Assembly (NCBI GenBank): GCA_017617415.1
Contig: JAFZWH010000091.1
Span: forward strand, 62,001-126,000
Direction of reading: 5' to 3'
Length of the DNA stretch: 64,000 bases
Source: Victivallales bacterium
Lineage (GTDB): Bacteria; Verrucomicrobiota; Lentisphaeria; Oligosphaerales; Oligosphaeraceae
A program made the position numbers and the translations under genes. Shown here one piece after another: positions 16,460 to 25,955 of this stretch (positions within the stretch are counted from its first letter, which is position 1; each line of letters opens with the position of its first letter). A model generated the notes under the pieces. The model worked only from the letters and a program-made list of their open reading frames with translations. It made no database searches and was not told the DNA's origin.

Positions 16460-18154
16460 ATGTCCGACGACTTCTCTCACCACCAGCATTCCTGGATCGG
16501 TCTTTTCATCGTGCTTGGCGTCGCCGTGCTCCTTTGCCTCTGCGTCATTGCCTTCCTGGCCAGTGGGCAACAGGATATCTTCAGGCGTTCGAACAGCAAT
16601 CCACCATCTGCGGAGGAAATCTCGCCTGCTGTGGCAGTGGATGCCGGCGCCGAACCGTCATTTGAGGCATCCTCTGCTACAGAGCATCCACCGATTGATG
16701 CCAACACTTGGTCAGTTCGTCTGCCTGATGCCTACACCTCATTGATTCGGTATCCAGTGGTTTTTGAGTATGCGACCGCCGAACCTGAATTGCCATCCGT
16801 TCAGCCAGGGCAGGCCATTCTGGTCACCTTCCGCCCGAACATCTCGGATCCGCTGAACGCCTGGTATGCCGAAAACGATGCCGTGAAGTGCCTTCAGGAA
16901 CTGCCAAACCAATACTCCATTGATGCAGAACGCATTTATTTAGTCACCACCGGACTTCCCGGCCTGGCTTTCGCGACCCGACACGCCAGCCATTTCTGCG
17001 GACTACTCCTCCAGTTGCCTGAAGATCTGGGACCATTCTCTTGGGCTGCACTGCCGCTCGCCAATTTGAACAACCTTCCTGTTCTCCTGGACACCAGCCG
17101 AAATCCGCATCCCGATCCGGCAGTCTTAGACTTGGAAAAAGCCTTGACCACCGCCACTGGCTGTCGCCCCCATGCCCCCCTCCATCCGCTTGCCTCGAAT
17201 GCACCGCTTCTTCCACAACTGCTTGCTCAACTTACATTAGACGCACCATCCCACCACCATAACATAAGTTGGCAGACGGAACTTCTTGCCACAGGCGAAG
17301 CGTGGTGGCTTCGCGCGGAAGAGATTGCCACGCCCGGCCAACCTGCATCCATTGACGCCGAATATCATCATGGCAATGCCGCCGCCATGGCGCAAATCAC
17401 CATCGCCACGCAAAATCTCAGCGCCTTCGCCATCAGAAGAACCTGGAAGGATTTCGCCAAAGTGCGGACTTTCATTCTTACAGTCGATGGACAGCGGGTT
17501 GATTTGCTCATCCGCCCCAACAGTCCGGAATGGTGCGTCATCTGGAAACATGGCAATGGCTGGCAGCCCACTTCGCCACCGCACGATCACCCGCGAAAAA
17601 CCATTGCCTGTGAAGGACCACTCGTCCGTGCCCTCCAAGAACCACATGTCATCGTTTGGGGGTCCACCGACCCGGACACCGCACCATTGTGGAAGAAAAG
17701 TGCGAACGACCTTGCCAGCCGATGGCAGGAACTCACGCAGCAATCCGCCAAAATCCTTTCCGATCAAGAATTCATCTCGCAAGGAGTGACCGGGATGCAT
17801 CTCATTCTTCTGGGCAGCCCCCGCGAAAACCTCGTTACCAATGGGTTATTGGACCCCCATCCAGACTTCCTTCGCCAGATTTATCAGAAGGACTCACTGT
17901 CCGCCAATGTCTTCACCCCCGATGCGGAGAATGAAACCTCGCTCTGCTGTCTTACCCTCTTCCCCGCCGACTATTACACTCCCGGCAAGCTCGCCCTTGT
18001 CATCTTGGCAGACAGTCCGGAGTTCATCGAGAAATCCTGGCAACCGCTCTTTTCCCCTCAAGCACTTCAATGCGATTTCCTGCTTTTCCACCCTGACGAA
18101 CCCGTGCCGCGCGCCACTGGATGGTGCACCTCCGCCTGGGAAGTCGATGATTGA
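16460..18154 (+). CDS. Membrane-anchored alpha/beta-hydrolase-like protein lacking the nucleophile
   Basis: A 564-residue protein with one N-terminal membrane helix (about 12-35), probably a periplasmic or surface-facing anchor. The body reads like the esterases that precede a C-terminal transport-like strand pattern: D-A-E-R-I-Y-L-V-T-T-G-L-P-G-L-A-F lies where such enzymes have the serine elbow G-x-S-x-G, but here it is T-G-L-P-G, with no serine. A later block (V-I-V-W-G-S-T-D-P-D and L-I-L-L-G-S-P-R-E-N-L-V) fits the same families. It is probably a non-catalytic carbohydrate-binding or pseudo-esterase partner of the DUF4838 protein. The ATG at 16460 is preferred over an in-frame TTG six bases earlier. 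Function is inferred weakly. Confidence 0.5.
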   Translation: MSDDFSHHQHSWIGLFIVLGVAVLLCLCVIAFLASGQQDIFRRSNSNPPSAEEISPAVAVDAGAEPSFEASSATEHPPIDANTWSVRLPDAYTSLIRYPVVFEYATAEPELPSVQPGQAILVTFRPNISDPLNAWYAENDAVKCLQELPNQYSIDAERIYLVTTGLPGLAFATRHASHFCGLLLQLPEDLGPFSWAALPLANLNNLPVLLDTSRNPHPDPAVLDLEKALTTATGCRPHAPLHPLASNAPLLPQLLAQLTLDAPSHHHNISWQTELLATGEAWWLRAEEIATPGQPASIDAEYHHGNAAAMAQITIATQNLSAFAIRRTWKDFAKVRTFILTVDGQRVDLLIRPNSPEWCVIWKHGNGWQPTSPPHDHPRKTIACEGPLVRALQEPHVIVWGSTDPDTAPLWKKSANDLASRWQELTQQSAKILSDQEFISQGVTGMHLILLGSPRENLVTNGLLDPHPDFLRQIYQKDSLSANVFTPDAENETSLCCLTLFPADYYTPGKLALVILADSPEFIEKSWQPLFSPQALQCDFLLFHPDEPVPRATGWCTSAWEVDD

Positions 18155-18192
18155 ACTTTCCCCAAAAAAGTCGTTTCTCTTTAGTGATACAC

Positions 18193-18221
18193 TTGAAAAT
18201 TAACGCATTTTTACCTATAAT
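18193..18221 (+). promoter_or_regulatory. Strong sigma-70-type promoter
   Basis: TTGAAA (18193-18198) and TATAAT (18216-18221) are separated by exactly 17 bases, a near-consensus vegetative promoter. It lies 52 bases before the prepilin-like gene and fits the strong terminator after that gene, making it a one-gene unit. Confidence 0.8.
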
Positions 18222-18273
18222 TTAAATAAGACTTTTGCTAATTCAATTTCCTGAAACTCCTTTACAACACAAC

Positions 18274-19089
18274 ATGAAAAAGACCTTTACCCTCATTGAA
18301 CTGCTCGTCGTAATCGCCATCATCGCGATCCTGGCTTCCATGCTGTTGCCGGCGCTCGCCAAGGCGCGCGAGAAGGCCCGTGGAATCTCCTGCACCAACA
18401 ATCTCAAGCAGGTGATGCTCGGCTTCATCGCCTACGGTATTGACTCCAACGACTACTGGACCATCCAGTGTGGCGACCAGGCCTCCTGGGTCTGGGGAAA
18501 CTACGCGACCGGCGTCTTCCCCGAACTGGTCGGCAAACCCGAATGCATTAACGGCGTCGACTGGGCACAAAACACATGGCTTTATCAACGTGCCAAATAC
18601 GCCTGGTGCCCGGATGACAAGCCCCGTGAGCAGAATACCTGCTACGGCGTGATCGTCGCCAACAGCAAGAACTACGACGACGAGTGGATCAAAAGCTTCG
18701 AAATCAACAGTTCCTGGAAGCAGATTTACATCAACTACGGCACCCTGTCCACCTTCCTCTTCCTCGGCAAGATCCGCAAACCCGCGCAGTATTTCATGTT
18801 CGCGGATGCCTGGCGCAACGACGGCCAGACCTACACCGGCTGCGGCACTGCGCCGGCTTGGGGCACCATCCATCACGTCATCGGTTCCCACGGCAGCGGC
18901 ACGCCCTTCAGCTTCATCGACGGGCACGTTCAGGCCATCACCAGCGGACTGCAGTATGTCCAGATGGCCGCCGTCGAGCGCAAGGCCGTCAACAAGTATT
19001 CCTGGGGTTGCTGGGGCAATGGACACAACCAGGCCTACTACTACGCTGGCTACAACGGAGCAAGACTCTCCGTCACCTATGGCAACTAA
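18274..19089 (+). CDS. Prepilin-type N-terminal cleavage/methylation domain protein
   Basis: A 271-residue pseudopilin-like protein. [20 protein letters not shown] is a textbook type IV prepilin leader: cleavage is expected just before Phe5, and Glu9 (E5 of the mature protein) is the conserved assembly residue. The rest is a globular domain ending near [15 protein letters not shown], like the H-x9-DG signature of prepilin-like proteins greatly expanded in Lentisphaerae and Planctomycetes. Such proteins are exported and their function is mostly unknown; some may form surface fibres or bind glycans. A near-consensus promoter lies upstream and a strong terminator downstream. Confidence 0.93.
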   Translation: MKKTFTLIELLVVIAIIAILASMLLPALAKAREKARGISCTNNLKQVMLGFIAYGIDSNDYWTIQCGDQASWVWGNYATGVFPELVGKPECINGVDWAQNTWLYQRAKYAWCPDDKPREQNTCYGVIVANSKNYDDEWIKSFEINSSWKQIYINYGTLSTFLFLGKIRKPAQYFMFADAWRNDGQTYTGCGTAPAWGTIHHVIGSHGSGTPFSFIDGHVQAITSGLQYVQMAAVERKAVNKYSWGCWGNGHNQAYYYAGYNGARLSVTYGN

Positions 19090-19116
19090 GGTCTGACGCA
19101 CAATTCTCATAAAGTT

Positions 19117-19156
19117 AATCCCCGAAAGCACATCGCTTTCGGGGATTTTGTTTTTC
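19117..19156 (+). terminator. Strong intrinsic terminator
   Basis: AATCCCCGAAAGC (19117-19129), a five-base loop and GCTTTCGGGGATT (19135-19147) form a perfect 13-bp stem followed by TTGTTTTT. It ends the prepilin-like transcript and may also serve the minus strand. Confidence 0.92.
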
Positions 19157-19204
19157 CGCTTGTAGCCAGAGCACTGTTAGCACAAATAGAAGCTATAGAA
19201 GTGC

Positions 19205-21034
19205 TCACTCCGCGCCAAGCCACTGCTGGAAGAAGTCGAAGGCGATAGGCACGGCTGTTCGCCCGCCAGACTGCCCGCGCTCGATAACGCACGCCAACGC
19301 ATATTTGGGATGGTCGGCAGGTCCAAAGGCGATCACCCAGGTGTTCTTGTGACGGTTCTCCTCCTCGCCGACCTCGGCCGTGCCGGTTTTGGCGGCCAAC
19401 GGCAGACACGCTTCCGACAGCCCATGCGCCGAGCCATCTTTTGCGACCACCGCCTGACGCATCGCACGCTGGACAATGGCAAGATTTTCCTGACTGACGG
19501 GCAGACGGTTGCGCGCCTGTGGCTGTGCGGTCATTAATAAATCTCCAGACTGGGTACGGATTTCCTTCACCAAGTAGGGCTTCCATATACTGCCGCCGTT
19601 GGCGATGGCGGCAGTGAAAAGCGCCGCCTGAAGCGGTGTGATGGTGATTGCCCCCTGCCCCAACGATGCGTATGCGGTATCAATGGCCAGCCAGTTGCGT
19701 TGCCACAGCCGCCTGGCAACAGCACGCTCCGGGCGCACTCCGGCCAAGTCGCCAATCTCAATGCCAGAACGGGCGCCGATTCCGGCGGACTTGAGGAACT
19801 CCGAGTAGTCATCGATTCCGACCGATAGTCCGAGGTGGATGAAAAATGGATTGCAGGAAACCGTGATGGCCTCCTGAAGCGTCAGCACGCCATGTCCCCA
19901 GATGCGCGCACAGCGGATGGCGTGGTTTCCAATCATATATTTGCCGGTGCACTCGTATGGCGAGTGCGCCAGCGTGGGACGGCTCTCAAGTGCGCAAAGT
20001 GCCAGCAGCGGCTTTATGATGGAGCCCGGAGTATAGAGACCTCTGGTCGCCCGATTCAGCAACGGACGTCCTACATGGTCCTTTGAGAGTTCACCCAAGG
20101 TATCGCCGTTGAGGTGTGCGAGGTCATAGCTGGGAGCTGATGCCATCGCAAGTACGGCGCCAGTGTCCGTCTCGATGAGCACAAGTGCGCCGCAATATCC
20201 TTGAAGAAGCTCTTCGGCGATACGCTGTGCTTTGAGGTCGATCGTCAGAAAGAGGTCGTTTCCAGCAGTCGGCGGGGTGACGTCGCCATCGCTTTCGTGG
20301 GCATAGCCGATGGAATCCACCACCAGCTGCCGCATGCCAGCCTGCCCGCGAAGTTCCTGGTCAAAAGCGGCTTCAAGGCCATTGCGTCCCTTCAACTCTG
20401 GGGTAGTATAGGCACGGGGATACTCATCGGCAAGTTCGGTGACCTCTGGCTGGTCACGGCCAGTATATCCCAACACATGGGTAAGCAATCCTGGCCGTCC
20501 GTGAATTCGTTCAATGCGCGGTTGGATGTCCACGCCAGTCGGCATCGGCAGATATTCCGCAATGGCAGACAACTCGGTGGGAGTCAAATCCTGCATCACA
20601 GTCATTGGAAGCACCGGCTGATGCGTAAGTTGCCAGTGTACGCGTTGGCGTTTCAGCGTGGAATCCCGTCCCAGATATGCCGCCAGCGAGCGCTCTTTTT
20701 CCAGAATGTATTCGATGGTATTGACCTGCTTGCCTGGCCGACGCATCTCCGAAACATAAAACACCAAGTCGTAGTGCGCCTGATTGTCCACCAGAGCTTC
20801 GCCGTCCGCGAAAATCCTCCCGCGAACTGCATTCAACCATACCAGCCGGACGGATTGGCGCTGAGCCTTGCGGCGATGTCGTGTCCCCTGCAACACCTGC
20901 ACCTGCCAGAGACGAAACACCAGCAGGCAGAAGAGTCCCACGATGACCAGGGTGCAGACCACCACCCGCCGATGCATCGCCTCTACTGGGATATTGCCAT
21001 GGCGTGACTCAGGTTGTTCATTTCTTAGCCGCAT
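19205..21034 (-). CDS. mrdA: Penicillin-binding protein 2 (elongasome transpeptidase)
   Basis: A 609-residue class B penicillin-binding protein. There is a short cytoplasmic N-terminus, one membrane helix at about 24-45 (V-V-V-C-T-L-V-I-V-G-L-F-C-L-L-V-F), a dimerisation domain, and the transpeptidase domain. The three active-site motifs are present: S338-I-I-K341, S-C-N (in T-V-S-C-N-P-F-F), and K549-T-G-T. It cross-links peptidoglycan during side-wall growth with RodA and MreBCD. It starts nine bases after the mreD stop, the usual mreD-mrdA order, and both are translated from the same message. Confidence 0.95.
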   Translation of the reverse strand: MRLRNEQPESRHGNIPVEAMHRRVVVCTLVIVGLFCLLVFRLWQVQVLQGTRHRRKAQRQSVRLVWLNAVRGRIFADGEALVDNQAHYDLVFYVSEMRRPGKQVNTIEYILEKERSLAAYLGRDSTLKRQRVHWQLTHQPVLPMTVMQDLTPTELSAIAEYLPMPTGVDIQPRIERIHGRPGLLTHVLGYTGRDQPEVTELADEYPRAYTTPELKGRNGLEAAFDQELRGQAGMRQLVVDSIGYAHESDGDVTPPTAGNDLFLTIDLKAQRIAEELLQGYCGALVLIETDTGAVLAMASAPSYDLAHLNGDTLGELSKDHVGRPLLNRATRGLYTPGSIIKPLLALCALESRPTLAHSPYECTGKYMIGNHAIRCARIWGHGVLTLQEAITVSCNPFFIHLGLSVGIDDYSEFLKSAGIGARSGIEIGDLAGVRPERAVARRLWQRNWLAIDTAYASLGQGAITITPLQAALFTAAIANGGSIWKPYLVKEIRTQSGDLLMTAQPQARNRLPVSQENLAIVQRAMRQAVVAKDGSAHGLSEACLPLAAKTGTAEVGEEENRHKNTWVIAFGPADHPKYALACVIERGQSGGRTAVPIAFDFFQQWLGAE

Positions 21035-21043
21035 AGTGCAAGG

Positions 21044-21547
21044 TCAGTCGTTGTCTTCATCAGGCGCTGAGAGCCATGTGACACTCCGACGAAGCAACCG
21101 ATTCAGTGCGAAGGCGATGGCCAGCGTTAAAAATATAGATATAACTACTTGATATACAAGAAGTTGTATTATTAAATAAAAGCTCTTTTCCAAATTACCT
21201 GCAATCAGCAGGCCCAGCAGGAAAAACAGCCAGGAAATAACACCAAGGCACCCACCGGAGAGAAACAACGACAGACCGGAGTTCACATCACCATAGGGTT
21301 TCCAAGCGTTGGAAAGTCCCGTCACCGTCAGAATCATCAAGATTTGACTGGGAAAGCGATGCATCCAGCAAGCGTCCAGGAATGCGGCGGCCACCACCAC
21401 ACCAGCCAATGTCCGCATTGCACCATAACGCATGGTGAAATAGAAGGCACAGATTGCCAGGCACGGCATCAACCCGCCGTAATTGCCCACCACCACCTCG
21501 GAAACGATGCTCAGAATCAATGAGATGGTAAAAACAGCCCAGGGCAT
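21044..21547 (-). CDS. mreD: Rod shape-determining protein MreD
   Basis: A 167-residue integral membrane protein with about five hydrophobic helices and a short charged tail. Sequence conservation in MreD is weak, so the call rests on size, membrane pattern and position directly upstream of mrdA. MreD is part of the elongasome that guides lateral wall synthesis. The mreB and mreC genes that usually precede it are absent here: the upstream neighbour is a PHP phosphoesterase 12 bases away, so mreD-mrdA has been moved into a different operon. Confidence 0.75.
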   Translation of the reverse strand: MPWAVFTISLILSIVSEVVVGNYGGLMPCLAICAFYFTMRYGAMRTLAGVVVAAAFLDACWMHRFPSQILMILTVTGLSNAWKPYGDVNSGLSLFLSGGCLGVISWLFFLLGLLIAGNLEKSFYLIIQLLVYQVVISIFLTLAIAFALNRLLRRSVTWLSAPDEDND

Positions 21548-21559
21548 GGGAATATGCGA

Positions 21560-22378
21560 TTAGTCCAGTGGAATCATCCTCCGGCGGTGTTCGGTGAATT
21601 CGCAAACCTGGGTGATGGCTGCTGCACGCAGTGCCGCACGAGCCTCGGAGAAATGCCTCACGACCTGACTGGTTGCGTGGGCATCCGCATTCACCAGCAG
21701 TGGGATGCCCAGAGCAACCGCCCGATGGAGGATTTCCTCAGAGGGATACCATTCCTGGCAAGGCTTGTCGAGTCCGGCTGTATTGACCTCCATCGCCACT
21801 CCGGATTGTGAAATGGCCTGAAGAAGCTGCTCCATCTTTGGCTTCAGCGCATCCGGCAATAACGCGCCGAACTTCTTGGGAAGATCGAGATGCGCAATGA
21901 AGTCGCAATAGCCCGCCTGGCAGACACCTTGGATTTTGTCCAGGTAAACCTCCCAGATTCGCTGTCGTGAGGCTTCATCCAGGGGTTCCCAATCTTCGGT
22001 TGCGTGATCTATCTCAAAGTCGCCAGCATAATGGCAGGCCCCAATGACATAATCTACCTGGGGATACTTTGTCAGCATCGCTTTCAGTGAATCGATGTTT
22101 TCCTCAAAGAAGTCCGCTTCGACTCCAATGCGGAACTGAAATGCCGGAGTCTGGAGTTCGTTCTTCACTTCCTGAGCAGCCAAGACATAGGCGCCGAAGG
22201 CTTCCGGCTTCATGCTCCAACTGGCGGCCTTCGATGCAATGACCGGATTGGGCGCCAGCACCAGATGATCGCTGATGCCAAACTCGGTGACCCCGGCATC
22301 TCGTGCGGCAAGCGCCATCTCGCGGATAGACGCGATTCCGTCGCTCCAAGTGCTGTGGTTATGATAGGAAGTCAGCAT
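21560..22378 (-). CDS. PHP-domain phosphoesterase (histidinol phosphatase-like)
   Basis: A 272-residue PHP-superfamily metalloenzyme. The first metal-binding motif H-N-H-S-T-W-S-D-G is at residues 6-14, followed by I-S-D-H, Glu in the G-V-E-A-D-F strand, H in I-G-A-C-H, and N-A-D-A-H near the C-terminus. The arrangement is closest to HisK-type histidinol-phosphate phosphatases, which remove phosphate in histidine synthesis, but no his gene is nearby and many relatives act on other sugar or nucleotide phosphates. It lies 35 bases downstream of the GH109-like gene and 12 bases upstream of mreD. Confidence 0.82.
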   Translation of the reverse strand: MLTSYHNHSTWSDGIASIREMALAARDAGVTEFGISDHLVLAPNPVIASKAASWSMKPEAFGAYVLAAQEVKNELQTPAFQFRIGVEADFFEENIDSLKAMLTKYPQVDYVIGACHYAGDFEIDHATEDWEPLDEASRQRIWEVYLDKIQGVCQAGYCDFIAHLDLPKKFGALLPDALKPKMEQLLQAISQSGVAMEVNTAGLDKPCQEWYPSEEILHRAVALGIPLLVNADAHATSQVVRHFSEARAALRAAAITQVCEFTEHRRRMIPLD

Positions 22379-22413
22379 TTTTGCCTACTCGCCAGAGGGA
22401 CCAGTGGGCCTAA

Positions 22414-23679
22414 CTATTCCAACGCTCCTGGGCGGCAGACTTCCTCGAGGCAGTAGGTGCCTTTCACATACGGGCGCGGATCAATCCACTTTCCGTTGGT
22501 GAAATCCGGCACAGGGACAGGCATAGAACCCATTGCGATAGATTCCTCGGAGAGTGGTGTAATGGACATCCAGGCGGCGGTGTCATAGACGTCGATTGGC
22601 GTCTGGGTGCGTTTCTGCACGGCCTCGAAGAAAGCGCGCAGGACCAGAAAATCCATTCCGCCATGACCGCCCTTCACGCCGGCAGTCTGGAATTTCTTCC
22701 AGAGCGGATGGTCGTATTTCTTCCAGAAGTCGTTGAGATCCTGCCAGCAGTCCGGGTCCCAGAAGCCCTTGCGGGATTTGGTCAGGCCCTCGATTGAGAC
22801 GGAGTGCTTGTCCTCCATCCAGATGCCCTTCGTACCCTGGAGCATATTGCGACGGGAATACGGACGATGCAGACTGCAGTCGTGGGTGAGCACAATCGTC
22901 TCGCCTCGTGCGCACTTGATCATCGTGGTGACCACGTCGCCCTCGTTGAAGGGGTAGTCGCGAAGTTCATCGCCCTCGGGACGATTCGCGCGCGCCCAGG
23001 CCCTGAGACCGACCGCCTTGGAGGCCATCGAGGTCAAAGTCAGCATGCGATTTCCGCGGTTGATGTCCAGATATTTGGCGATGGGACCGAGGTCGTGCGT
23101 CGGATAGAGTTCGCCGTTGCGGTGCTTGAAATTGGCCAGACGGTAGTGGCGGTTCTCCTTGCCGTTGTCAATCTCGGAGCGCAGGTCGTGGCAGTAGCCA
23201 CCTTCGGCATGGACCAGTTCGCCGAAGAGTCCCTTCTTGATCATGTTCAGGATGGCCATCTCTTCGCGGCCATAGCAGCAGTTCTCCAGAAGCATGCAAG
23301 GCATGCCCGTGCGTTCGGAGGTGTGCACTAGGTCCCAACAGGCCTGCACGGAGTAGGCCCCGCCGACTTCCGTGGCGACATATAGCCCCGCCTCCATCGC
23401 ATAGAGGCAAATCTCCACGTGAGATTGCCACGAACTCGGACAGAAGACCGCCTCCAGCCCTTCCTTCACGCCATCGTCAATCATCTTGCGGTAGTCCGTG
23501 TAGCCCTTCGGACGCTGACGATTCGCCTTCACGAAAAGTTCCTGGGCATTCTTCACGCGATCCGGATAGAGGTCGCAAACGGCAATGACTTCCACGTCCG
23601 CCATTTCGGCGATAAGTCCCATCATCCCGTTGCCTCGGCCAGAACACCCGACAACAGCCAATTTAATGCTACGTTTCAT
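22414..23679 (-). CDS. Gfo/Idh/MocA-family protein, GH109-like
   Basis: A 421-residue protein with an N-terminal Rossmann fold (A-V-V-G-C-S-G-R-G-N-G) and a C-terminal alpha/beta domain. The blocks G-G-Y-C-H-D-L-R and L-Y-P-T-H-D-L-G-P, with L-D-I-N-R-G-N-R, closely fit the GH109 branch: NAD-dependent alpha-N-acetylgalactosaminidases that work by a redox-elimination route. Dehydrogenases of the same superfamily remain possible. The ATG at 23679 is preferred over a TTG 12 bases upstream. No signal peptide is obvious, although many GH109 proteins have one. It supports amino-sugar use, like the GH123 and GH20-like genes at 51-57 kb. Confidence 0.8.
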   Translation of the reverse strand: MKRSIKLAVVGCSGRGNGMMGLIAEMADVEVIAVCDLYPDRVKNAQELFVKANRQRPKGYTDYRKMIDDGVKEGLEAVFCPSSWQSHVEICLYAMEAGLYVATEVGGAYSVQACWDLVHTSERTGMPCMLLENCCYGREEMAILNMIKKGLFGELVHAEGGYCHDLRSEIDNGKENRHYRLANFKHRNGELYPTHDLGPIAKYLDINRGNRMLTLTSMASKAVGLRAWARANRPEGDELRDYPFNEGDVVTTMIKCARGETIVLTHDCSLHRPYSRRNMLQGTKGIWMEDKHSVSIEGLTKSRKGFWDPDCWQDLNDFWKKYDHPLWKKFQTAGVKGGHGGMDFLVLRAFFEAVQKRTQTPIDVYDTAAWMSITPLSEESIAMGSMPVPVPDFTNGKWIDPRPYVKGTYCLEEVCRPGALE

Positions 23680-23703
23680 TCTTGTAATCAACTTATTGAA
23701 TTG

Positions 23704-25887
23704 TTATTCATTTAAAAAGAAAGGCAACTCGTCCTGATGGAGTTTACTGGTCTGAGGATTCTTCTGACCTTTCGGAGATTCAGGAACCTCCGGCTTCTCC
23801 GGTTTTTCCAGGACCTCCGGCTTCTCCGGCTCGGCTGGTGCATCCGGACTTTCCGAAGGAGCCGGAGTCTCCGAACTCTCCGCCCCATCCGGTGCTGTCC
23901 CTCCGCGTTTCACCACGGAGATTTTCAGGACAGGATAACTGGTAACCTTGAAGCCACGCGCCTCGCGCCCGCGCATCGGCAGGGAGTCAAAATCGACTTC
24001 GATGGCATTTTGCGCACGGCGTCGGCTCACCGGCAATTCGAGGGAGACCACCACCCCTGCGTTGGTGTAGAGTGCGTCAATCACGCAACCATCCGGCACC
24101 ACATGGTACTCCTTCTCCAAAATGCACGCTCCCACCTGGAAGCGCTTGGCATACCAGGTGCCGGTCTTCTTGTCGTGGTAGAGGATGCTGAAGACCTGCT
24201 CCTTGTCGTAAACGAAAAGGTACTTGGTCTGACCGATGTAGGTCTTGTCCTTGATGGGAAGCATGGCGCAGGTGCCATCCGTACGGAGGATCAGTAGGCG
24301 GTCGTATTCCGTGCAGACCAGCGGCTCGGCGTCCTTGCTGGAGGACTTGACGCTGGTACCCACGAAATAGTTCACGCGGTCGTGGTAAACCTTCACGTTG
24401 CGCAGGGCTATCTCCTTGCGGTCCACATCTGAGAAACTGGTGATGGTGGTGCGCCGCGGATAGTGTGATCCGTATTCCTTGAGGATACGTCGGAGGAAGG
24501 CGATGGCATATTCCACCTGATGCTTCAGGTCATGGCGCGTCTGCTTCAGGTTCTTCTTGACCGCATCGATGTCATCTTGGTTCTTGTTGAGGTCAAAGAG
24601 CGAGATGCGGCGGATGGGAATCTGAAGCAGTCGCGAGACATCCTCGTCCGTGACATCCCGCACGAACTGCTCCCGGAAGGGCGCCAGCCCTTTGTGGACG
24701 GCGCTCATGATCTTCTCCAGGGTTGGGCACTTCTCGATGACCTTGTAGATACGGTTCTCGATGAAGATGCGCTCCAGGGACAGCCGTTGGAGCTGCTCCA
24801 GCTCGCTCTGCTCCTTGAGTTTGAGTTCCTGCTCCAGCTGCTCCCGCAACTTCGCCACATTGCGCTGAAGAATCTCGGAGACCGTCATCTTCGCAGGGAG
24901 GTTGTCCCGGATGACCAACAGATTGGAGCGGAGCGTTTTCTGGCAGTCCGTATAGGCATACAATGCCTGGACGGTCTCCTCGGCGTAAACGCCGCGATTC
25001 AGCGCGATCTCGATATTGACCTCCTCGCTGGTCAGGTCCGCGATGGAAGCGATCTTGAGTTTGCCGTTCCGGGCGGCCTTCTCAATCGATGCGATGAGCT
25101 GCTCGGTGGTGGTCTCGGCCGGCAGTTCGCGGATGATGACCCGCTTGTCGCCCTCGGTCTCGATTTTGGCGCGCACGCGGATGAAGCCACGCCCGTCGTC
25201 ATACTCGGAGGCGTCCATCAGCCCGCCGGTCTGGAAATCCGGCAGCACCTGGAAGGGACGTTCCTCCAGGATGGCGATTTCGGCCTCCAGCAACTCGCAG
25301 AAGTTATGGGGGAAGATATGAGTGGCCATGCCCACCGCGATGCCGTCCGCCCCCAGCATCAACAGCGCCGGGACCTTCGCCGGCAGAACCACCGGCTCCT
25401 TGCCGCGCCCATCATAGGAGTCCACAAACTCCGTGATTGCATTGTTGAAAAGGACCTCGGTGGCAAATTTCGCCAGACGGCATTCGATGTAACGGCCAGC
25501 CGCCGCCGGGTCGCCTGTGATGATGTTGCCGAAATTCCCCTGACGGTCAATGAAGTAGCCTTTGTTGGCCAGCACCACAAGCGCGGCCTGGATGGACGCG
25601 TCACCGTGCGGATGGTACTTCATCGTCTGCCCCTGCACCATCGTCACCTTGTGGAAACGCCCATCGTCCATCTGCGACAACGTGAACAGGATACGGCGCT
25701 GCACCGGCTTGAGTCCGTCATCCACATCGGGGATGGCGCGGTCCTTAACCACATACGAGGCCCAGTCGATGAAGTACTGCTGCATCATCGTGCGAAGCGC
25801 ATCCTCGCTCGATGGCGCATCCTGCGCCACCTCGGCTGTCAGCTCATCATCTTCGGACAGATCTTGGTTTTTCGGAGGTTCAGTCAT
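23704..25887 (-). CDS. Type IIA topoisomerase subunit A (ParC/GyrA-like)
   Basis: A 727-residue DNA-cleaving subunit. The catalytic tyrosine is Tyr133 in A-A-A-G-R-Y-I-E-C-R-L, with the upstream Q-R-R-I-L-F-T-L and Y-H-P-H-G-D blocks conserved. The protein is shorter than GyrA (about 850) and lacks a clear GyrA box, so it fits the ParC or second-GyrA group. The last ~70 residues are a low-complexity Pro-Glu-Lys tail (repeats of E-K-P-E-V) ending D-E-L-P-F-F-L-N-E. With an ATPase partner it would relax or unlink DNA, but no parE or gyrB is in the window. The flanking purH-like and GH109-like genes are unrelated in function. Confidence 0.88.
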   Translation of the reverse strand: MTEPPKNQDLSEDDELTAEVAQDAPSSEDALRTMMQQYFIDWASYVVKDRAIPDVDDGLKPVQRRILFTLSQMDDGRFHKVTMVQGQTMKYHPHGDASIQAALVVLANKGYFIDRQGNFGNIITGDPAAAGRYIECRLAKFATEVLFNNAITEFVDSYDGRGKEPVVLPAKVPALLMLGADGIAVGMATHIFPHNFCELLEAEIAILEERPFQVLPDFQTGGLMDASEYDDGRGFIRVRAKIETEGDKRVIIRELPAETTTEQLIASIEKAARNGKLKIASIADLTSEEVNIEIALNRGVYAEETVQALYAYTDCQKTLRSNLLVIRDNLPAKMTVSEILQRNVAKLREQLEQELKLKEQSELEQLQRLSLERIFIENRIYKVIEKCPTLEKIMSAVHKGLAPFREQFVRDVTDEDVSRLLQIPIRRISLFDLNKNQDDIDAVKKNLKQTRHDLKHQVEYAIAFLRRILKEYGSHYPRRTTITSFSDVDRKEIALRNVKVYHDRVNYFVGTSVKSSSKDAEPLVCTEYDRLLILRTDGTCAMLPIKDKTYIGQTKYLFVYDKEQVFSILYHDKKTGTWYAKRFQVGACILEKEYHVVPDGCVIDALYTNAGVVVSLELPVSRRRAQNAIEVDFDSLPMRGREARGFKVTSYPVLKISVVKRGGTAPDGAESSETPAPSESPDAPAEPEKPEVLEKPEKPEVPESPKGQKNPQTSKLHQDELPFFLNE

Positions 25888-25955
25888 TCAGAAAAAAGCA
25901 ATCAAATGGGAACTATAGCACTCCTATCATTCCTAGTTAAGGATAGAAAAAAAGC

